Shown here: positions 17,537 through 26,154 of the stretch, piece by piece
How the letters are laid out: every line of letters begins with the position of its first letter
How positions within the stretch are numbered: the first letter of the stretch is position 1
DNA from: Flavobacteriales bacterium
Lineage (GTDB): Bacteria; Bacteroidota; Bacteroidia; Flavobacteriales_E; Vicingaceae
NCBI GenBank assembly: GCA_026196775.1
Contig: JAPHUD010000012.1
Coordinates: 165,060-229,059 of the forward strand
Direction of reading: 5' to 3'
Length of the DNA: 64,000 nt
Translations under genes and position numbers: made by a program
Notes under the pieces: generated by a model
Told to the model about the DNA's origin: nothing
The model's input: the letters and a program-made list of their open reading frames with translations, nothing else
Database searches by the model: none

Positions 17537-19672
17537 ATGAAATATATATTTATCAGTCTATTAGTTGCTATTTTTTCTTTAAATGTAAAAGCACAGCAGG
17601 ACACTCCTTTTGATAAAAAACTATTTAAAGAACAAAAAGATGCTTTTAAAGAAGCAGAAGAAAATCTTAAAATAGGTGAAAAAACTTTTACTTTAATGTC
17701 ACCAGAATATTTAGATGAAAATACTAATGACTATAAAATTAGAGTTTCTTATTACAAAGAGTCATTACCATTCTTAGTAAAAGCTAATAGTTTCAATCCA
17801 AATAATTCTCAACTAAATTATAAAATTGGCAGATGTTACTTAGTCTCTTCTGTTTATAAGGAAGAAAGTGTTCCTCACTTAGAAAAAGCATTAAAGCTAA
17901 ACCCAAATGTAACTCCAGATATTCATTATCACTTAGGAAGAGCTTATCACATAACTATGGATTTTGACAAAGCTATAGCTGCTTTTGAAAAACACAAAGC
18001 TGTTGTTAGTAAAAACCCTATTGAACTGGAAGATGTTATAAGAAGAATAGAACAATGCAAAACCGCCAAAGAATTAGTTGCAAATCCTGTTAGGGTTTTT
18101 ATTGATAATTTGGGAGGTGTTGTCAACTCAAAATATCCTGAATATGGTGCAATAATTAATGCTGATGAATCGGTAATGATGTTTACCTCTCGAAGAAACA
18201 CCACTACTGGCGGTGGTATAGACCTTGGTTTAAATGAATATTTTGAAGATATTTATATCTCTAAAAAAATGAATGGCAGGTGGTCTGCTCCTGAAAACTT
18301 GGGAAGCCCTGTAAATACACCCGAACATGACGCTACTGTTGCCGTTGCTCCTGATGCTCAAAGTATGATAATTTATATTGATGATAAAGGAGATGGAAAT
18401 CTATACGAAACCAAATTAATTGGTTCTTCTTGGTCGAAACCAAAAAAGATGAATAAAAACATCAATACCAAATACCATGAATCTTCAGCAAGTTACTCTA
18501 GTGATGGTAAAACACTTTATTTTGTAAGTAGCAAGCCTGATGGTAGTTTTGGTAATAGAGATATTTATGTTACCAATTGGGATGAAAAACTACAAGATTG
18601 GGGACCTGCTCAAAACTTAGGCCCAACCATAAATACCAAATACCAAGAAGAGTCTGTTTTAATTCACCCTGATGGTAAAACGCTATATTTCTCTTCTCAA
18701 GGACATAAAAGTATGGGAGGCTACGATATTTTTGTTTCAGAAAAACAAGCCAACGGAAGTTGGAGTGAACCAAAAAATTTAGGTTACCCTATTAATACTG
18801 TTGATGATGATGTGTTCTTCATTATTAATTCAAGCGGTAGAAGAGGTTATTACTCTTCATTTAAATCTGATGGATACGGTGAAAAAGATATTTACATGAT
18901 TACTTTCTTAGGTCCTGAAAAACCGATGCAAATTAGCTCTGAAGATAATTTATTAGCCTCTATTGCTAAACCTGTAAGCGAAAAAGTAATTGAAAAAGCA
19001 GTAAATACTGATGCTAAAAAAATTACTATCCTTAAAGGTATTATTAGCGATGAAAAAACCAAACAGCCACTTGGTGCAAGCATTGAGTTAGTTGATGTAG
19101 AAGCAAACGTTACTTTAGCCACTTTTGAATCAAATGAAACTACTGGTAAATATTTGGTATCTCTTCCTTCTGGGAAAAACTATGGTTTAATTATCAGAAA
19201 AGAAAGTTACTTGTTCCACTCGGAGAACTTTAACATTCCTGAATCTGCAGCTTACCAAGAAGTAGAAAGAAACATTGAGCTTAAGAAAATTGATATCGGA
19301 AGTATTATTGTCTTGAAAAACATTTTCTACGATTACAATAAAGCTACGCTTAGAGACGCTTCTAAAAATGAGTTAGACCGATTGGTTAAATTACTTAACG
19401 AAAACCCAACCATTAAAATTGAGCTTTCTGCACATACCGATTCAAGAGGTGGAGATAAATACAATGAAGACTTATCTCAAAAAAGAGCTCAATCTTGTGT
19501 AGATTATTTGGTTAAAAATGGAATTGCTGCCGACAGATTAATTTCTAAAGGTTACGGAGAATCTCGTTTGGTAATTACAGATGCAGAAATTGCTAAACTT
19601 AAGTTTGAAGAAGACAAAGAAGCAGCTCACCAAGAAAACAGAAGAACAGAGTTTAAGATTTTGAGCAAATAA
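17537..19672 (+). CDS. TPR-PD40 propeller-OmpA envelope protein (PorE-like architecture)
   Basis: A 711-residue secreted protein with a signal peptide (1-19). Domain order is TPR repeats (about 60-180), a PD40/WD40-like propeller (about 200-460, with repeats such as DGKTLYFVSSKPDGSFGNRDIYV), a carboxypeptidase-regulatory-like domain (about 500-580) and a C-terminal OmpA domain (about 595-711). The OmpA part has the peptidoglycan-contact residues in AHTDSRGGDKYNEDLSQKRAQ. This matches PorE, a T9SS-associated protein that links the machine to peptidoglycan. Unlike P. gingivalis PorE I see no lipobox cysteine. The architecture is shared by many Bacteroidota paralogues, so a direct T9SS role is inference. 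Confidence 0.88.
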   Translation: MKYIFISLLVAIFSLNVKAQQDTPFDKKLFKEQKDAFKEAEENLKIGEKTFTLMSPEYLDENTNDYKIRVSYYKESLPFLVKANSFNPNNSQLNYKIGRCYLVSSVYKEESVPHLEKALKLNPNVTPDIHYHLGRAYHITMDFDKAIAAFEKHKAVVSKNPIELEDVIRRIEQCKTAKELVANPVRVFIDNLGGVVNSKYPEYGAIINADESVMMFTSRRNTTTGGGIDLGLNEYFEDIYISKKMNGRWSAPENLGSPVNTPEHDATVAVAPDAQSMIIYIDDKGDGNLYETKLIGSSWSKPKKMNKNINTKYHESSASYSSDGKTLYFVSSKPDGSFGNRDIYVTNWDEKLQDWGPAQNLGPTINTKYQEESVLIHPDGKTLYFSSQGHKSMGGYDIFVSEKQANGSWSEPKNLGYPINTVDDDVFFIINSSGRRGYYSSFKSDGYGEKDIYMITFLGPEKPMQISSEDNLLASIAKPVSEKVIEKAVNTDAKKITILKGIISDEKTKQPLGASIELVDVEANVTLATFESNETTGKYLVSLPSGKNYGLIIRKESYLFHSENFNIPESAAYQEVERNIELKKIDIGSIIVLKNIFYDYNKATLRDASKNELDRLVKLLNENPTIKIELSAHTDSRGGDKYNEDLSQKRAQSCVDYLVKNGIAADRLISKGYGESRLVITDAEIAKLKFEEDKEAAHQENRRTEFKILSK

Positions 19673-19740
19673 GCTTAGTTAGTTTATGAGTTTAGTTTTT
19701 CTTCTAAACTAAGTTCATTTCTGTCTTATTGTCATAAAAT

Positions 19741-19779
19741 TGTCAGCCATTAATCGGTAATTTCGGTTAATGGCTGACA
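19741..19779 (+). terminator. strong hairpin, probable terminator, 92 bp before dnaK
   Basis: Arms TGTCAGCCATTAATCG (19741-19756) and CGGTTAATGGCTGACA (19764-19779) pair over 16 bp with one G-U, and the loop is 7 nt. The following TATTTTC is only a weak U-tract. It most likely ends the PorE-like transcript, but it could act in the dnaK leader. It does not resemble CIRCE. Confidence 0.6.
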
Positions 19780-19870
19780 TATTTTCAAGAAAATGCTGTT
19801 AAAAACCAATGGCATATCCTTTGACTATTCCTTTTCGAAAATAATTTTTAAACTAATAAAAACTAATATC

Positions 19871-21793
19871 ATGAGTAAAATAATAGGAATAGACTTAGGA
19901 ACAACCAATTCATGTGTTTCTGTAATGGAAGGTAACGAGCCGGTTGTTATCCCTAATGCTGAAGGAAAAAGAACCACCCCTTCTATCGTTGCTTTTTTAG
20001 AAGGCGGAGAAAGAACTGTTGGAGATCCTGCCAAAAGACAAGCTATTACCAACCCAACCAAAACCATATCTTCTATTAAAAGATTTATGGGAAATTCATT
20101 CGACCAAGTAGCTAGCGAAATTAAAAGGGCTTCTTACGAAGTAGTAAAAGGGGAAAATAATACGCCAAGAGTAAAAATTGACGACAGATTATATACACCG
20201 CAAGAAATTTCAGCAATGGTATTGCAAAAAATGAAAAAAACCGCTGAAGATTACTTAGGACAATCTGTTAGTGAGGCAGTAATTACTGTACCTGCATACT
20301 TTAACGATGCGCAACGTCAGGCTACCAAAGAAGCCGGAGAAATTGCAGGATTAAAAGTAAAAAGAATCATTAACGAGCCTACTGCTGCTGCTTTAGCTTA
20401 CGGCTTAGATAAAAAATCTCAAGACATGAAAATTGTAGTGTTCGACTGTGGTGGTGGTACACATGACGTTTCTATTCTTGAATTAGGTGATGGTGTTTTT
20501 GAAGTAAAATCTACTGATGGAGATACACACCTTGGTGGTGATGATTTTGACCAAGTAATCATTGATTGGTTAGCTGATGAATTTAATGCTGCTGAAAGCA
20601 TCGATTTAAGAAATGACCCAATGGCATTACAACGTTTAAAAGAAGCTGCTGAGAAAGCGAAAGTAGAACTTTCTAGCACCAGCTCTACAGAAATTAACTT
20701 ACCATACGTTACCGCAACTGCTTCAGGACCTAAACACTTGGTAAAAACCTTATCGAGAGCTAAGTTTGAGCAATTGGCAGACGAGTTAATTAAAAGAACT
20801 ATTGAGCCATGTAAAACTGCGCTAAAAAGTGCAGGATACAGTGCAAAAGACATCAACGAAGTAATTTTAGTTGGTGGTTCTACCAGAATCCCTGCTATAC
20901 AAGAAGCAGTAAAATCATTCTTCGGAAAAGAGCCTTCTAAAGGAGTAAATCCTGATGAAGTAGTTGCTATTGGTGCAGCCATTCAAGGTGGTGTATTAAC
21001 CGGAGAAGTTAAAGATGTATTGTTACTAGATGTTACTCCTCTATCGTTGGGAATTGAAACCATGGGTGGTGTAATGACCAAATTAATTGAAGCCAACACT
21101 ACTATCCCAACTAAAAAATCGGAGACCTTCTCTACAGCGTCTGACAACCAACCAGCGGTAGATATCCATGTATTACAAGGAGAAAGACCAATGGCTGCTG
21201 ACAACAAATCGTTAGGAAGATTTCAATTGACTGACATTCCACCGGCACCAAGAGGCGTACCTCAAATTGAAGTAACCTTTGATATTGATGCTAACGGAAT
21301 TATGAATATTTCTGCTAAAGATAAAGCTACCGGTAAAGAGCAAAGCATTAGAATTGAAGCTTCTTCAGGATTAAGCGAAGATGAAATTGCAAGAATGAAG
21401 CGTGAAGCGGAAGAAAATGCTGATGCTGATAAAAAAGCGAAGGAAATTGCTGAGACAATGAACCAAGCAGATAGCTTAATCTTCCAAACAGAAAAACAAT
21501 TGAAAGATTATGGCGACAAATTGCCGGCTGACAAAAAGCAACCTATTGAGGATGCCTTAGCTGAACTAAAAAAAGCATACGAAGCTAAAGATGTTGAGGC
21601 TTGTAAAGCAGGAATTGAAAAACTAAATACGGTTTTCCAAGCTGCTTCTCAAGAGATGTATAATGCTCAACAACAAGCTGGAGGAGCAGAAGGTGCTGAA
21701 GGTGCTGGAAATACTTCTGGTGAAAATGGTAGCGATGAAGTTACTGATGTTGACTTTGAAGAAGTAACTGACGCAGACGATAACAACAAGTAA
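19871..21793 (+). CDS. dnaK: molecular chaperone DnaK (Hsp70)
   Basis: A 640-residue Hsp70 from ATG 19871 ([15 protein letters not shown]). The same frame stays open upstream to 19793, but those codons do not resemble the family and the start chosen gives the canonical N-terminus. The ATPase domain has phosphate-1 [10 protein letters not shown] (5-14), phosphate-2 DCGGGTHD (192-199, usually DLGGGTFD) and the adenosine motif VGGSTRIP. The substrate-binding domain begins near [18 protein letters not shown]. The tail is acidic and ends [11 protein letters not shown]. No dnaJ or grpE is adjacent. A strong terminator follows. Confidence 0.98.
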   Translation: MSKIIGIDLGTTNSCVSVMEGNEPVVIPNAEGKRTTPSIVAFLEGGERTVGDPAKRQAITNPTKTISSIKRFMGNSFDQVASEIKRASYEVVKGENNTPRVKIDDRLYTPQEISAMVLQKMKKTAEDYLGQSVSEAVITVPAYFNDAQRQATKEAGEIAGLKVKRIINEPTAAALAYGLDKKSQDMKIVVFDCGGGTHDVSILELGDGVFEVKSTDGDTHLGGDDFDQVIIDWLADEFNAAESIDLRNDPMALQRLKEAAEKAKVELSSTSSTEINLPYVTATASGPKHLVKTLSRAKFEQLADELIKRTIEPCKTALKSAGYSAKDINEVILVGGSTRIPAIQEAVKSFFGKEPSKGVNPDEVVAIGAAIQGGVLTGEVKDVLLLDVTPLSLGIETMGGVMTKLIEANTTIPTKKSETFSTASDNQPAVDIHVLQGERPMAADNKSLGRFQLTDIPPAPRGVPQIEVTFDIDANGIMNISAKDKATGKEQSIRIEASSGLSEDEIARMKREAEENADADKKAKEIAETMNQADSLIFQTEKQLKDYGDKLPADKKQPIEDALAELKKAYEAKDVEACKAGIEKLNTVFQAASQEMYNAQQQAGGAEGAEGAGNTSGENGSDEVTDVDFEEVTDADDNNK

Positions 21794-21821
21794 TAATTTT
21801 TCATAATAAATAGTTAACCTA

Positions 21822-21855
21822 AAATCCCTGTTAAGCAATTAGCAGGGATTTTTTA
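21822..21855 (+). terminator. intrinsic terminator after dnaK
   Basis: AAATCCCTGTTAA-gcaa-TTAGCAGGGATTT is a 13-bp stem with one G-U pair and a 4-nt loop, followed by a T-run. It lies 28 bp after the dnaK stop. Confidence 0.92.
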
Positions 21856-22028
21856 TTTATTCAGTAGTTATTAACATCTAATTGATTAAGAAGCTGTTTT
21901 GGGTAAATTTGGAGAAAATAGATGTGACTAAAAGTTAAGTCTATACATCCAAAAACTACTAGATATATTCAACTATTTAAATAAAAACTGAGAATATATA
22001 AGTTGTATGCAAGCTAAAAGAACAGAAT

Positions 22029-23036
22029 ATGTTTGAAAAACTTCTTAAAGAACTAAAGCAATTAGACAATACAAAAATTTCGATTCCGATTGATACAGAT
22101 GAAAATGGATTCTTCGACAGAGAATGTCCAGACGAGGAATGTATGTTTGTGTTTAAGGTTCACGAAGAAGATTGGGAGAAAAATTTTAAAGATGAATCTG
22201 TGTTCTGTCCAATGTGTGGAAATGAATCAACAAGTGATACTTTTTGTACAACAGAACAAGTAGATAATGCCCATAAACAAGCTACAGAATTTATTGAAGG
22301 TAAAATCCATAAAGCAATGAAGGATGATGCCAAAAGTTTTAATAGTCGTCAACCTAAAGGAGGATTCATCTCAATGAGTATGAGTGTTAAAGGACATACA
22401 CCTCAAAAATTGATTATACCAATACCTTCACAAGAAATTTTTGAACAAAAAATTAAATGCGAAAAATGCGAATCAAGATATTCTGTAATTGGCAGTGCTT
22501 TCTTTTGTCCTTGTTGTGGACATAATTCAGTTGAACAGACCTTTAATAACACAATTAATAAGATTGAAAGTTCAATAAATAATATACCTACGATAAAAAA
22601 AACGTTAAACGAACTAAGTAAAGACCAAGCTGAAAATACTTGTCAAACACTAATTGAAAAGTGCCTACTTGATTCAGTAGTTGCATTTCAACGATACTGC
22701 GATATTATGTATTCTAAACATAAGAACGCAAAGTTAAAAGTTCCCTTCAACGCATTTCAAAAACTTGATATTGGAGGAGAATTATGGCAAGAGCTTTTTA
22801 ACGAAAGCTATCAAAATTGGTTGTCAGACACGGAATATAAAAGACTAAATATTTTATTTCAAAGAAGACATTTACTTCAACATACTGAGGGTATTGTAGA
22901 TGAAAAGTATATAGCAAAATCATCTGACAACAAATACAAATTAGGACAAAGAATTGTTGTGAAAGAAAAAGATGCGATTGAGTTAGTAAACTATATAAAG
23001 ACCTTAACAACGCAAATTCGAAATAAAATTGAATAG
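22029..23036 (+). CDS. double zinc-ribbon protein with C-terminal HEPN-like motif, function unknown
   Basis: A 335-residue protein I do not recognise as a named family. It has two zinc-ribbon cysteine sets: C33-x4-C38 with C60-x2-C63, and C144-x2-C147 with C160-x2-C163 (FFCPCCGHNS). The C-terminal 150 residues are mainly helical and contain QRRHLLQHTEGIVDEKYI at about 278-295. R280-x4-H285 fits the R-x4-6-H signature of HEPN domains, which are often RNases in toxin-antitoxin and defence systems, though some are inactive. It lies alone between dnaK and a GreA/B-like gene, with an imperfect palindrome 11 bp after its stop, and looks like an accessory insertion. The HEPN call is inference from motif and helical context. 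Confidence 0.75.
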   Translation: MFEKLLKELKQLDNTKISIPIDTDENGFFDRECPDEECMFVFKVHEEDWEKNFKDESVFCPMCGNESTSDTFCTTEQVDNAHKQATEFIEGKIHKAMKDDAKSFNSRQPKGGFISMSMSVKGHTPQKLIIPIPSQEIFEQKIKCEKCESRYSVIGSAFFCPCCGHNSVEQTFNNTINKIESSINNIPTIKKTLNELSKDQAENTCQTLIEKCLLDSVVAFQRYCDIMYSKHKNAKLKVPFNAFQKLDIGGELWQELFNESYQNWLSDTEYKRLNILFQRRHLLQHTEGIVDEKYIAKSSDNKYKLGQRIVVKEKDAIELVNYIKTLTTQIRNKIE

Positions 23037-23046
23037 AAAGCTCCGC

Positions 23047-23072
23047 TACCGCAAGCGTCCACGCTTGTGGTA
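23047..23072 (+). repeat. imperfect palindrome, possible dispersed repeat or terminator
   Basis: TACCGCAAGCGT-cc-ACGCTTGTGGTA: 12-bp arms with a single G-U type mismatch and a 2-nt centre, 11 bp after the zinc-ribbon gene's stop. The flanking CTCCGC is also GC-rich against an AT-rich background. There is no T-run, so it is a poor terminator; a REP-like dispersed palindrome is more likely. Confidence 0.55.
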
Positions 23073-23139
23073 AAGTGATAAATAATATATTACTACATTT
23101 GGAAGAAGTAAAACAATAGCAACTAAATTCCAATAAAAA

Positions 23140-23601
23140 ATGCAAGTTTCATCCTCCACAAAAAAAGCATTACATCAACGTTGCTTAATGCTTGCAGAGG
23201 AAAGAATTGTATCCTTACAACATATTTTAAAAGAAGCCCAGCAAGCTGCCAACAACGAGACCAAAAGCAGTGCGGGCGATAAACATGAAACCGGAAGAGC
23301 CATGGCTCAATTAGAAACGGAAAAACTAACTGCCCAACTGAGTGAAGCACTTAACATCAAACAAAATTTAACTCAAATCAACCCCACTATAACCAACAAC
23401 ACAGTAGTATTAGGAAGTGTGGTTTATACCAACAAAGGCAACTTTTACATGGCTGCAAGCATTGGAAAAGTAACCTTAGCAAACGAAGTCTTTTTTGCTA
23501 TTTCTCCTGCCTCTCCTATCGGCAAGTTATTGCTCACCAAAAAAGAGAAAGAAAGTTTTTCTTTAAATGGTAATGAGTACACTATTTTAGCTGTAATCTA
23601 A
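23140..23601 (+). CDS. GreA/GreB-like protein (often annotated 3-oxoacyl-ACP synthase in Flavobacteriia)
   Basis: A 153-residue protein with an N-terminal helical part containing ANNETKSSAGDKHETGRAMAQLETEKLTAQL (about 39-69). This carries the acidic/helical pattern seen in Flavobacteriia proteins related to GreA/GreB transcript-cleavage factors. A small C-terminal beta domain (about 85-153) includes VLGSVVYTNKGNFYMAASIG and ISPASPIGKLLLTKKEKESF, the latter resembling the GreA/B C-terminal domain. It would act on RNA polymerase, if the analogy holds. The database label 3-oxoacyl-ACP synthase for this family has no support in the sequence: there is no thiolase fold and the protein is far too short. 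Confidence 0.72.
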   Translation: MQVSSSTKKALHQRCLMLAEERIVSLQHILKEAQQAANNETKSSAGDKHETGRAMAQLETEKLTAQLSEALNIKQNLTQINPTITNNTVVLGSVVYTNKGNFYMAASIGKVTLANEVFFAISPASPIGKLLLTKKEKESFSLNGNEYTILAVI

Positions 23602-23641
23602 ACTATTTTAGATTAACTCCCCTACACCTTTACACCTCATA

Positions 23642-23843
23642 TGTCATCCTGAACAATATTTTACCAGCTGAGGAACGAAGCAATGTAAAATGAAGTGTAG
23701 AAACGTAAGTTCAGCGAAGCTAATCTTGTTACTTAGAAAATCCAATGTCAAATTGAAATGTAGAAGCCTAAAAATAAGAAGATCTTTCGACTGCATTTTT
23801 CTATCCCGCTTTCGCGGAATGAAAAATTTTGCTCAATATGACA
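23642..23843. mobile_element. MITE-like element with terminal inverted repeats, 202 bp
   Basis: The left end TGTCATCCTGAACAATATTT and the right end, read in reverse complement as TGTCATATTGAGCAAAATTT, match at 17 of 21 positions counting one further T. The element has no credible coding sequence and contains a small internal hairpin CCGC-tttc-GCGG (23806-23817). A truncated relative occurs at 63565-63618 with 45 of 54 bases identical to the left end. No clear target duplication is visible. It looks like a non-autonomous element or a dispersed intergenic repeat of the kind common in Bacteroidota. Confidence 0.6.
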
Positions 23844-23859
23844 TTCTGTTTTTAGACAC

Positions 23860-23893
23860 AAAAAAAGCGTGCTAAGAAAATCTCAACACGCTT
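23860..23893 (-). terminator. intrinsic terminator of the T9SS cargo gene
   Basis: On the minus strand the 7-bp stem AAGCGTG/CACGCTT (23893-23887 with 23871-23865) is followed by a T-run. It lies 75 bp after the stop of the gene at 23968-24837. Confidence 0.75.
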
Positions 23894-23967
23894 ATCGTAA
23901 TGTTTTCGGCTAATTAATTTAGCACAAAAGCAACTTTAACTGCTCTTCTACTAATAACCTTTATCAT

Positions 23968-24837
23968 TTATTGTTTGAATAGTTTTTGTGAGTTTATCAT
24001 TTCTCCATTACTGTAAAGATTTACGAAATAAACTCCAGCATTATAATTAGATAAATTCAATTTAATAATGTTTTCATTAATTAAGTTATTTTCTTCTATT
24101 AGCTGACCATCTATTGAAAACAATTTGTAAGAATAGTTATTATTTGACTTGCTTAAGCTAATATTAACAAAATCAGTAGTTGGATTAGGGAAAACTTTAA
24201 CTTTCACTTCTTCTTGTTCTGAAATACCTGAAACAAAAGTGCTCTCAACATTTATGTCATCAAACAAGAAACCATCGTTTCCACCAGCAAAATAATAATT
24301 ATCGTATTGCTGAAGCTTTATAACATAAGTAGCTGTAAAACTTAATCCGTGGGCATTATTAAGACTATCTAAATTTAAATCAAAATAATACCACTGTAAA
24401 TCAGTATAAGAAGCTCCGTTTAAATCAAGTACTTTAGTAAATGTAGTTCCTCCATCATCAGAAATATAAATTCCATCTTGTGGTTCAGTTTCATCGTTCC
24501 ATTCTGCCCACCAAAAACTAAATCTAACTTGAGTTTCGCCTAGTAAATCTAAACCTATCCAAGCTTCATTAGTTACATAACTCCCTCCTGGGTCATTATC
24601 CATACCTAGCCATAAGCTATCTGTATGTGCTTTTGCGGTATCTCCACTCCATATTAAACTCGTAGAGTTCCATATTTGTATTCTTCCATCTTGAGAACTC
24701 GAGGTGGTGTACCAATTGTTATCTAAAGTACCATTCTCAAAACCTGTTGCGTAAGGAATGGCAGCATAGTTAGTAATTTGAGCATTTATTGCCTGAAAAC
24801 CCATAATAGAAATTGCTAATAAGTAAATTTTTTTCAT
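23968..24837 (-). CDS. secreted protein with T9SS type A sorting domain
   Basis: A 289-residue protein with a Sec signal peptide (1-19, ending INAQ) and a jelly-roll-like central region (about 25-200) rich in aromatic and Asp/Gly residues, for example YISDDGGTTFTKVLDL and GFLFDDINVES. The C-terminal 75 residues are a type A sorting domain: VKVFPNPTTDFVNISLSKS, ending GVYFVNLYSNGEMINSQKLFKQ. This marks it for export by the type IX secretion system and cell-surface attachment or release. No catalytic motif is recognised; the central domain may bind carbohydrate or adhere to surfaces. It is transcribed alone and has its own terminator. Confidence 0.9.
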   Translation of the reverse strand: MKKIYLLAISIMGFQAINAQITNYAAIPYATGFENGTLDNNWYTTSSSQDGRIQIWNSTSLIWSGDTAKAHTDSLWLGMDNDPGGSYVTNEAWIGLDLLGETQVRFSFWWAEWNDETEPQDGIYISDDGGTTFTKVLDLNGASYTDLQWYYFDLNLDSLNNAHGLSFTATYVIKLQQYDNYYFAGGNDGFLFDDINVESTFVSGISEQEEVKVKVFPNPTTDFVNISLSKSNNNYSYKLFSIDGQLIEENNLINENIIKLNLSNYNAGVYFVNLYSNGEMINSQKLFKQ

Positions 24838-24959
24838 ACGTTTAAATTTTTAGTTCATATTAATTTTTATCCCACTAAGGTACTATTTAATAATTTATTT
24901 AACAAGTTTTTGATATTTATCATACATGTTTATCCATATTTGAATGTGATTAGAAAAAA

Positions 24960-26150
24960 TCAAATTTCATCCATTACTTTTAGAATAATGGCTGCAGCAG
25001 TTTTTAGTTCTTCATCAGTAATGCATAATGGTGGAGAAAGTCTAAAAGCGGTTGGTGTAGAAAGAAACCAAAAGCCTATTACGCCTTCTTTTAAGCAGTT
25101 GTCCACTACTTGTTGTACTACTTCAACCGCTTCCATTTCTATGGCAAAAAATAAGCCTGCTCTTCTTATTTCTTTTATTTTTGGGTGGCTAATTAGCAAA
25201 TCTTCTAACAACTTGCCTTTTCGTTCTGTTTGTGCTATCCAATCGGTAGTTTTTAATACATTTAAACAAGCATTGGCAGCAGCAGCAATTACTGGGTGTC
25301 CGCCAAAAGTGGTAATGTGCCCCAATACAGGATTGTGCGTTAAGGTGTGCATCATTTCATGAGAAGCAACAAAAGCACCTATGGGCATTCCGCCTCCTAA
25401 AGCTTTTCCTAATGTGAGAATGTCCGGCACTACGCCATAATGTTCAAAAGCAAACATTTTTCCTGTTCTCCCAATTCCTACTTGTACTTCATCAAAAATT
25501 AGTAACGCTCCTTTTTCGGTACATTTATTTCTCAATGCCTGTATAAACTCCTTAGTAGGTTTTATTAATCCTGCATCACCTTGTATGGTTTCTATAATAA
25601 CACAAGCGGTGGTTTCAGTAATCACTTCTAAAGAAGCTATATCATTAAATTTTATAAAATCTACGTTTGGTAATAAAGGTGTAAAAGCAGCTTTTTTAGT
25701 TTCGTTATTGGTAAAACTAAGTGAGCCGTGTGTACTGCCATGGTAAGATCCTTCGCAAGCCACAATATGTTTTCTTCCCGTATATCTTTTGGCTAACTTA
25801 ACGGCTGCTTCGTTGGCTTCCGTACCAGAATTAACGATATAAGAACAGGAAAGTGATGCTGGTAAAATGGAAGCTAAATTTTCGGCTAAAGCCAATTGAG
25901 CATCTTGAATGTACTCGCCATAAACCATTACGTGTAAATATTTGTCGAGTTGTTCTTTAATGGCTTTTACTACTTCTGGATGACGATGACCAATATTGTT
26001 TACTGCTACTCCAGCAATCATATCCATGTATCTTTTTCCAGATTTATCCCAAATGTAAATACCTTCTGCTTTTTCAACATCAATTAAATACGGACTTGGG
26101 TTGGTTTGTCCTTGTAAATTTAAAAAGGTATTTATTCTCTGTTGTTTCAT
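24960..26150 (-). CDS. class III PLP-dependent aminotransferase
   Basis: A 396-residue fold-type I, class III aminotransferase. Features are GVAVNNIGHRHPEVV near residues 47-61, SGTEANEAAVKLAKRYTGR near 107-125, the cofactor motif LLIFDEVQVGIGRTGKMFAFEHYGVVPDILTLGKALGGGMPIGA (about 215-258) with the Schiff-base lysine in LGKALGGG, and the C-terminal FRLSPPLCITDEEL. The class includes acetylornithine, ornithine, GABA and 4-aminobutyrate transaminases; no arginine-pathway genes are adjacent, so I do not assign a substrate. The two upstream genes, an ABM-fold protein and a SAM hydrolase, are 4 bp away and overlapping, forming an operon of three. Confidence 0.93.
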   Translation of the reverse strand: MKQQRINTFLNLQGQTNPSPYLIDVEKAEGIYIWDKSGKRYMDMIAGVAVNNIGHRHPEVVKAIKEQLDKYLHVMVYGEYIQDAQLALAENLASILPASLSCSYIVNSGTEANEAAVKLAKRYTGRKHIVACEGSYHGSTHGSLSFTNNETKKAAFTPLLPNVDFIKFNDIASLEVITETTACVIIETIQGDAGLIKPTKEFIQALRNKCTEKGALLIFDEVQVGIGRTGKMFAFEHYGVVPDILTLGKALGGGMPIGAFVASHEMMHTLTHNPVLGHITTFGGHPVIAAAANACLNVLKTTDWIAQTERKGKLLEDLLISHPKIKEIRRAGLFFAIEMEAVEVVQQVVDNCLKEGVIGFWFLSTPTAFRLSPPLCITDEELKTAAAIILKVMDEI

Positions 26151-26154
26151 CAGT

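Noticed and set aside
19741..19779. CIRCE heat-shock operator before dnaK
   Set aside because: The arms do not match TTAGCACTC/GAGTGCTAA.
20419..20982. 187-codon open frame antisense to dnaK
   Set aside because: It lies fully within the conserved dnaK coding sequence on the other strand, and its translation is low-complexity and resembles no family. It is a shadow of the codon bias of dnaK.
23140..23601. 3-oxoacyl-ACP synthase label for the GreA/B-like protein
   Set aside because: The protein is 153 residues, lacks the thiolase fold and the Cys-His-His triad; the label used for this family in databases seems to be a propagated error.
23690..23875. 61-codon frame inside the inverted-repeat element
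   Set aside because: Basic, repetitive translation within a non-coding repeat; no start signal and no homologous pattern.
24910..25362. 150-codon plus-strand frame over the class III aminotransferase
   Set aside because: Antisense to a well-conserved gene, with no recognisable domain in its translation.
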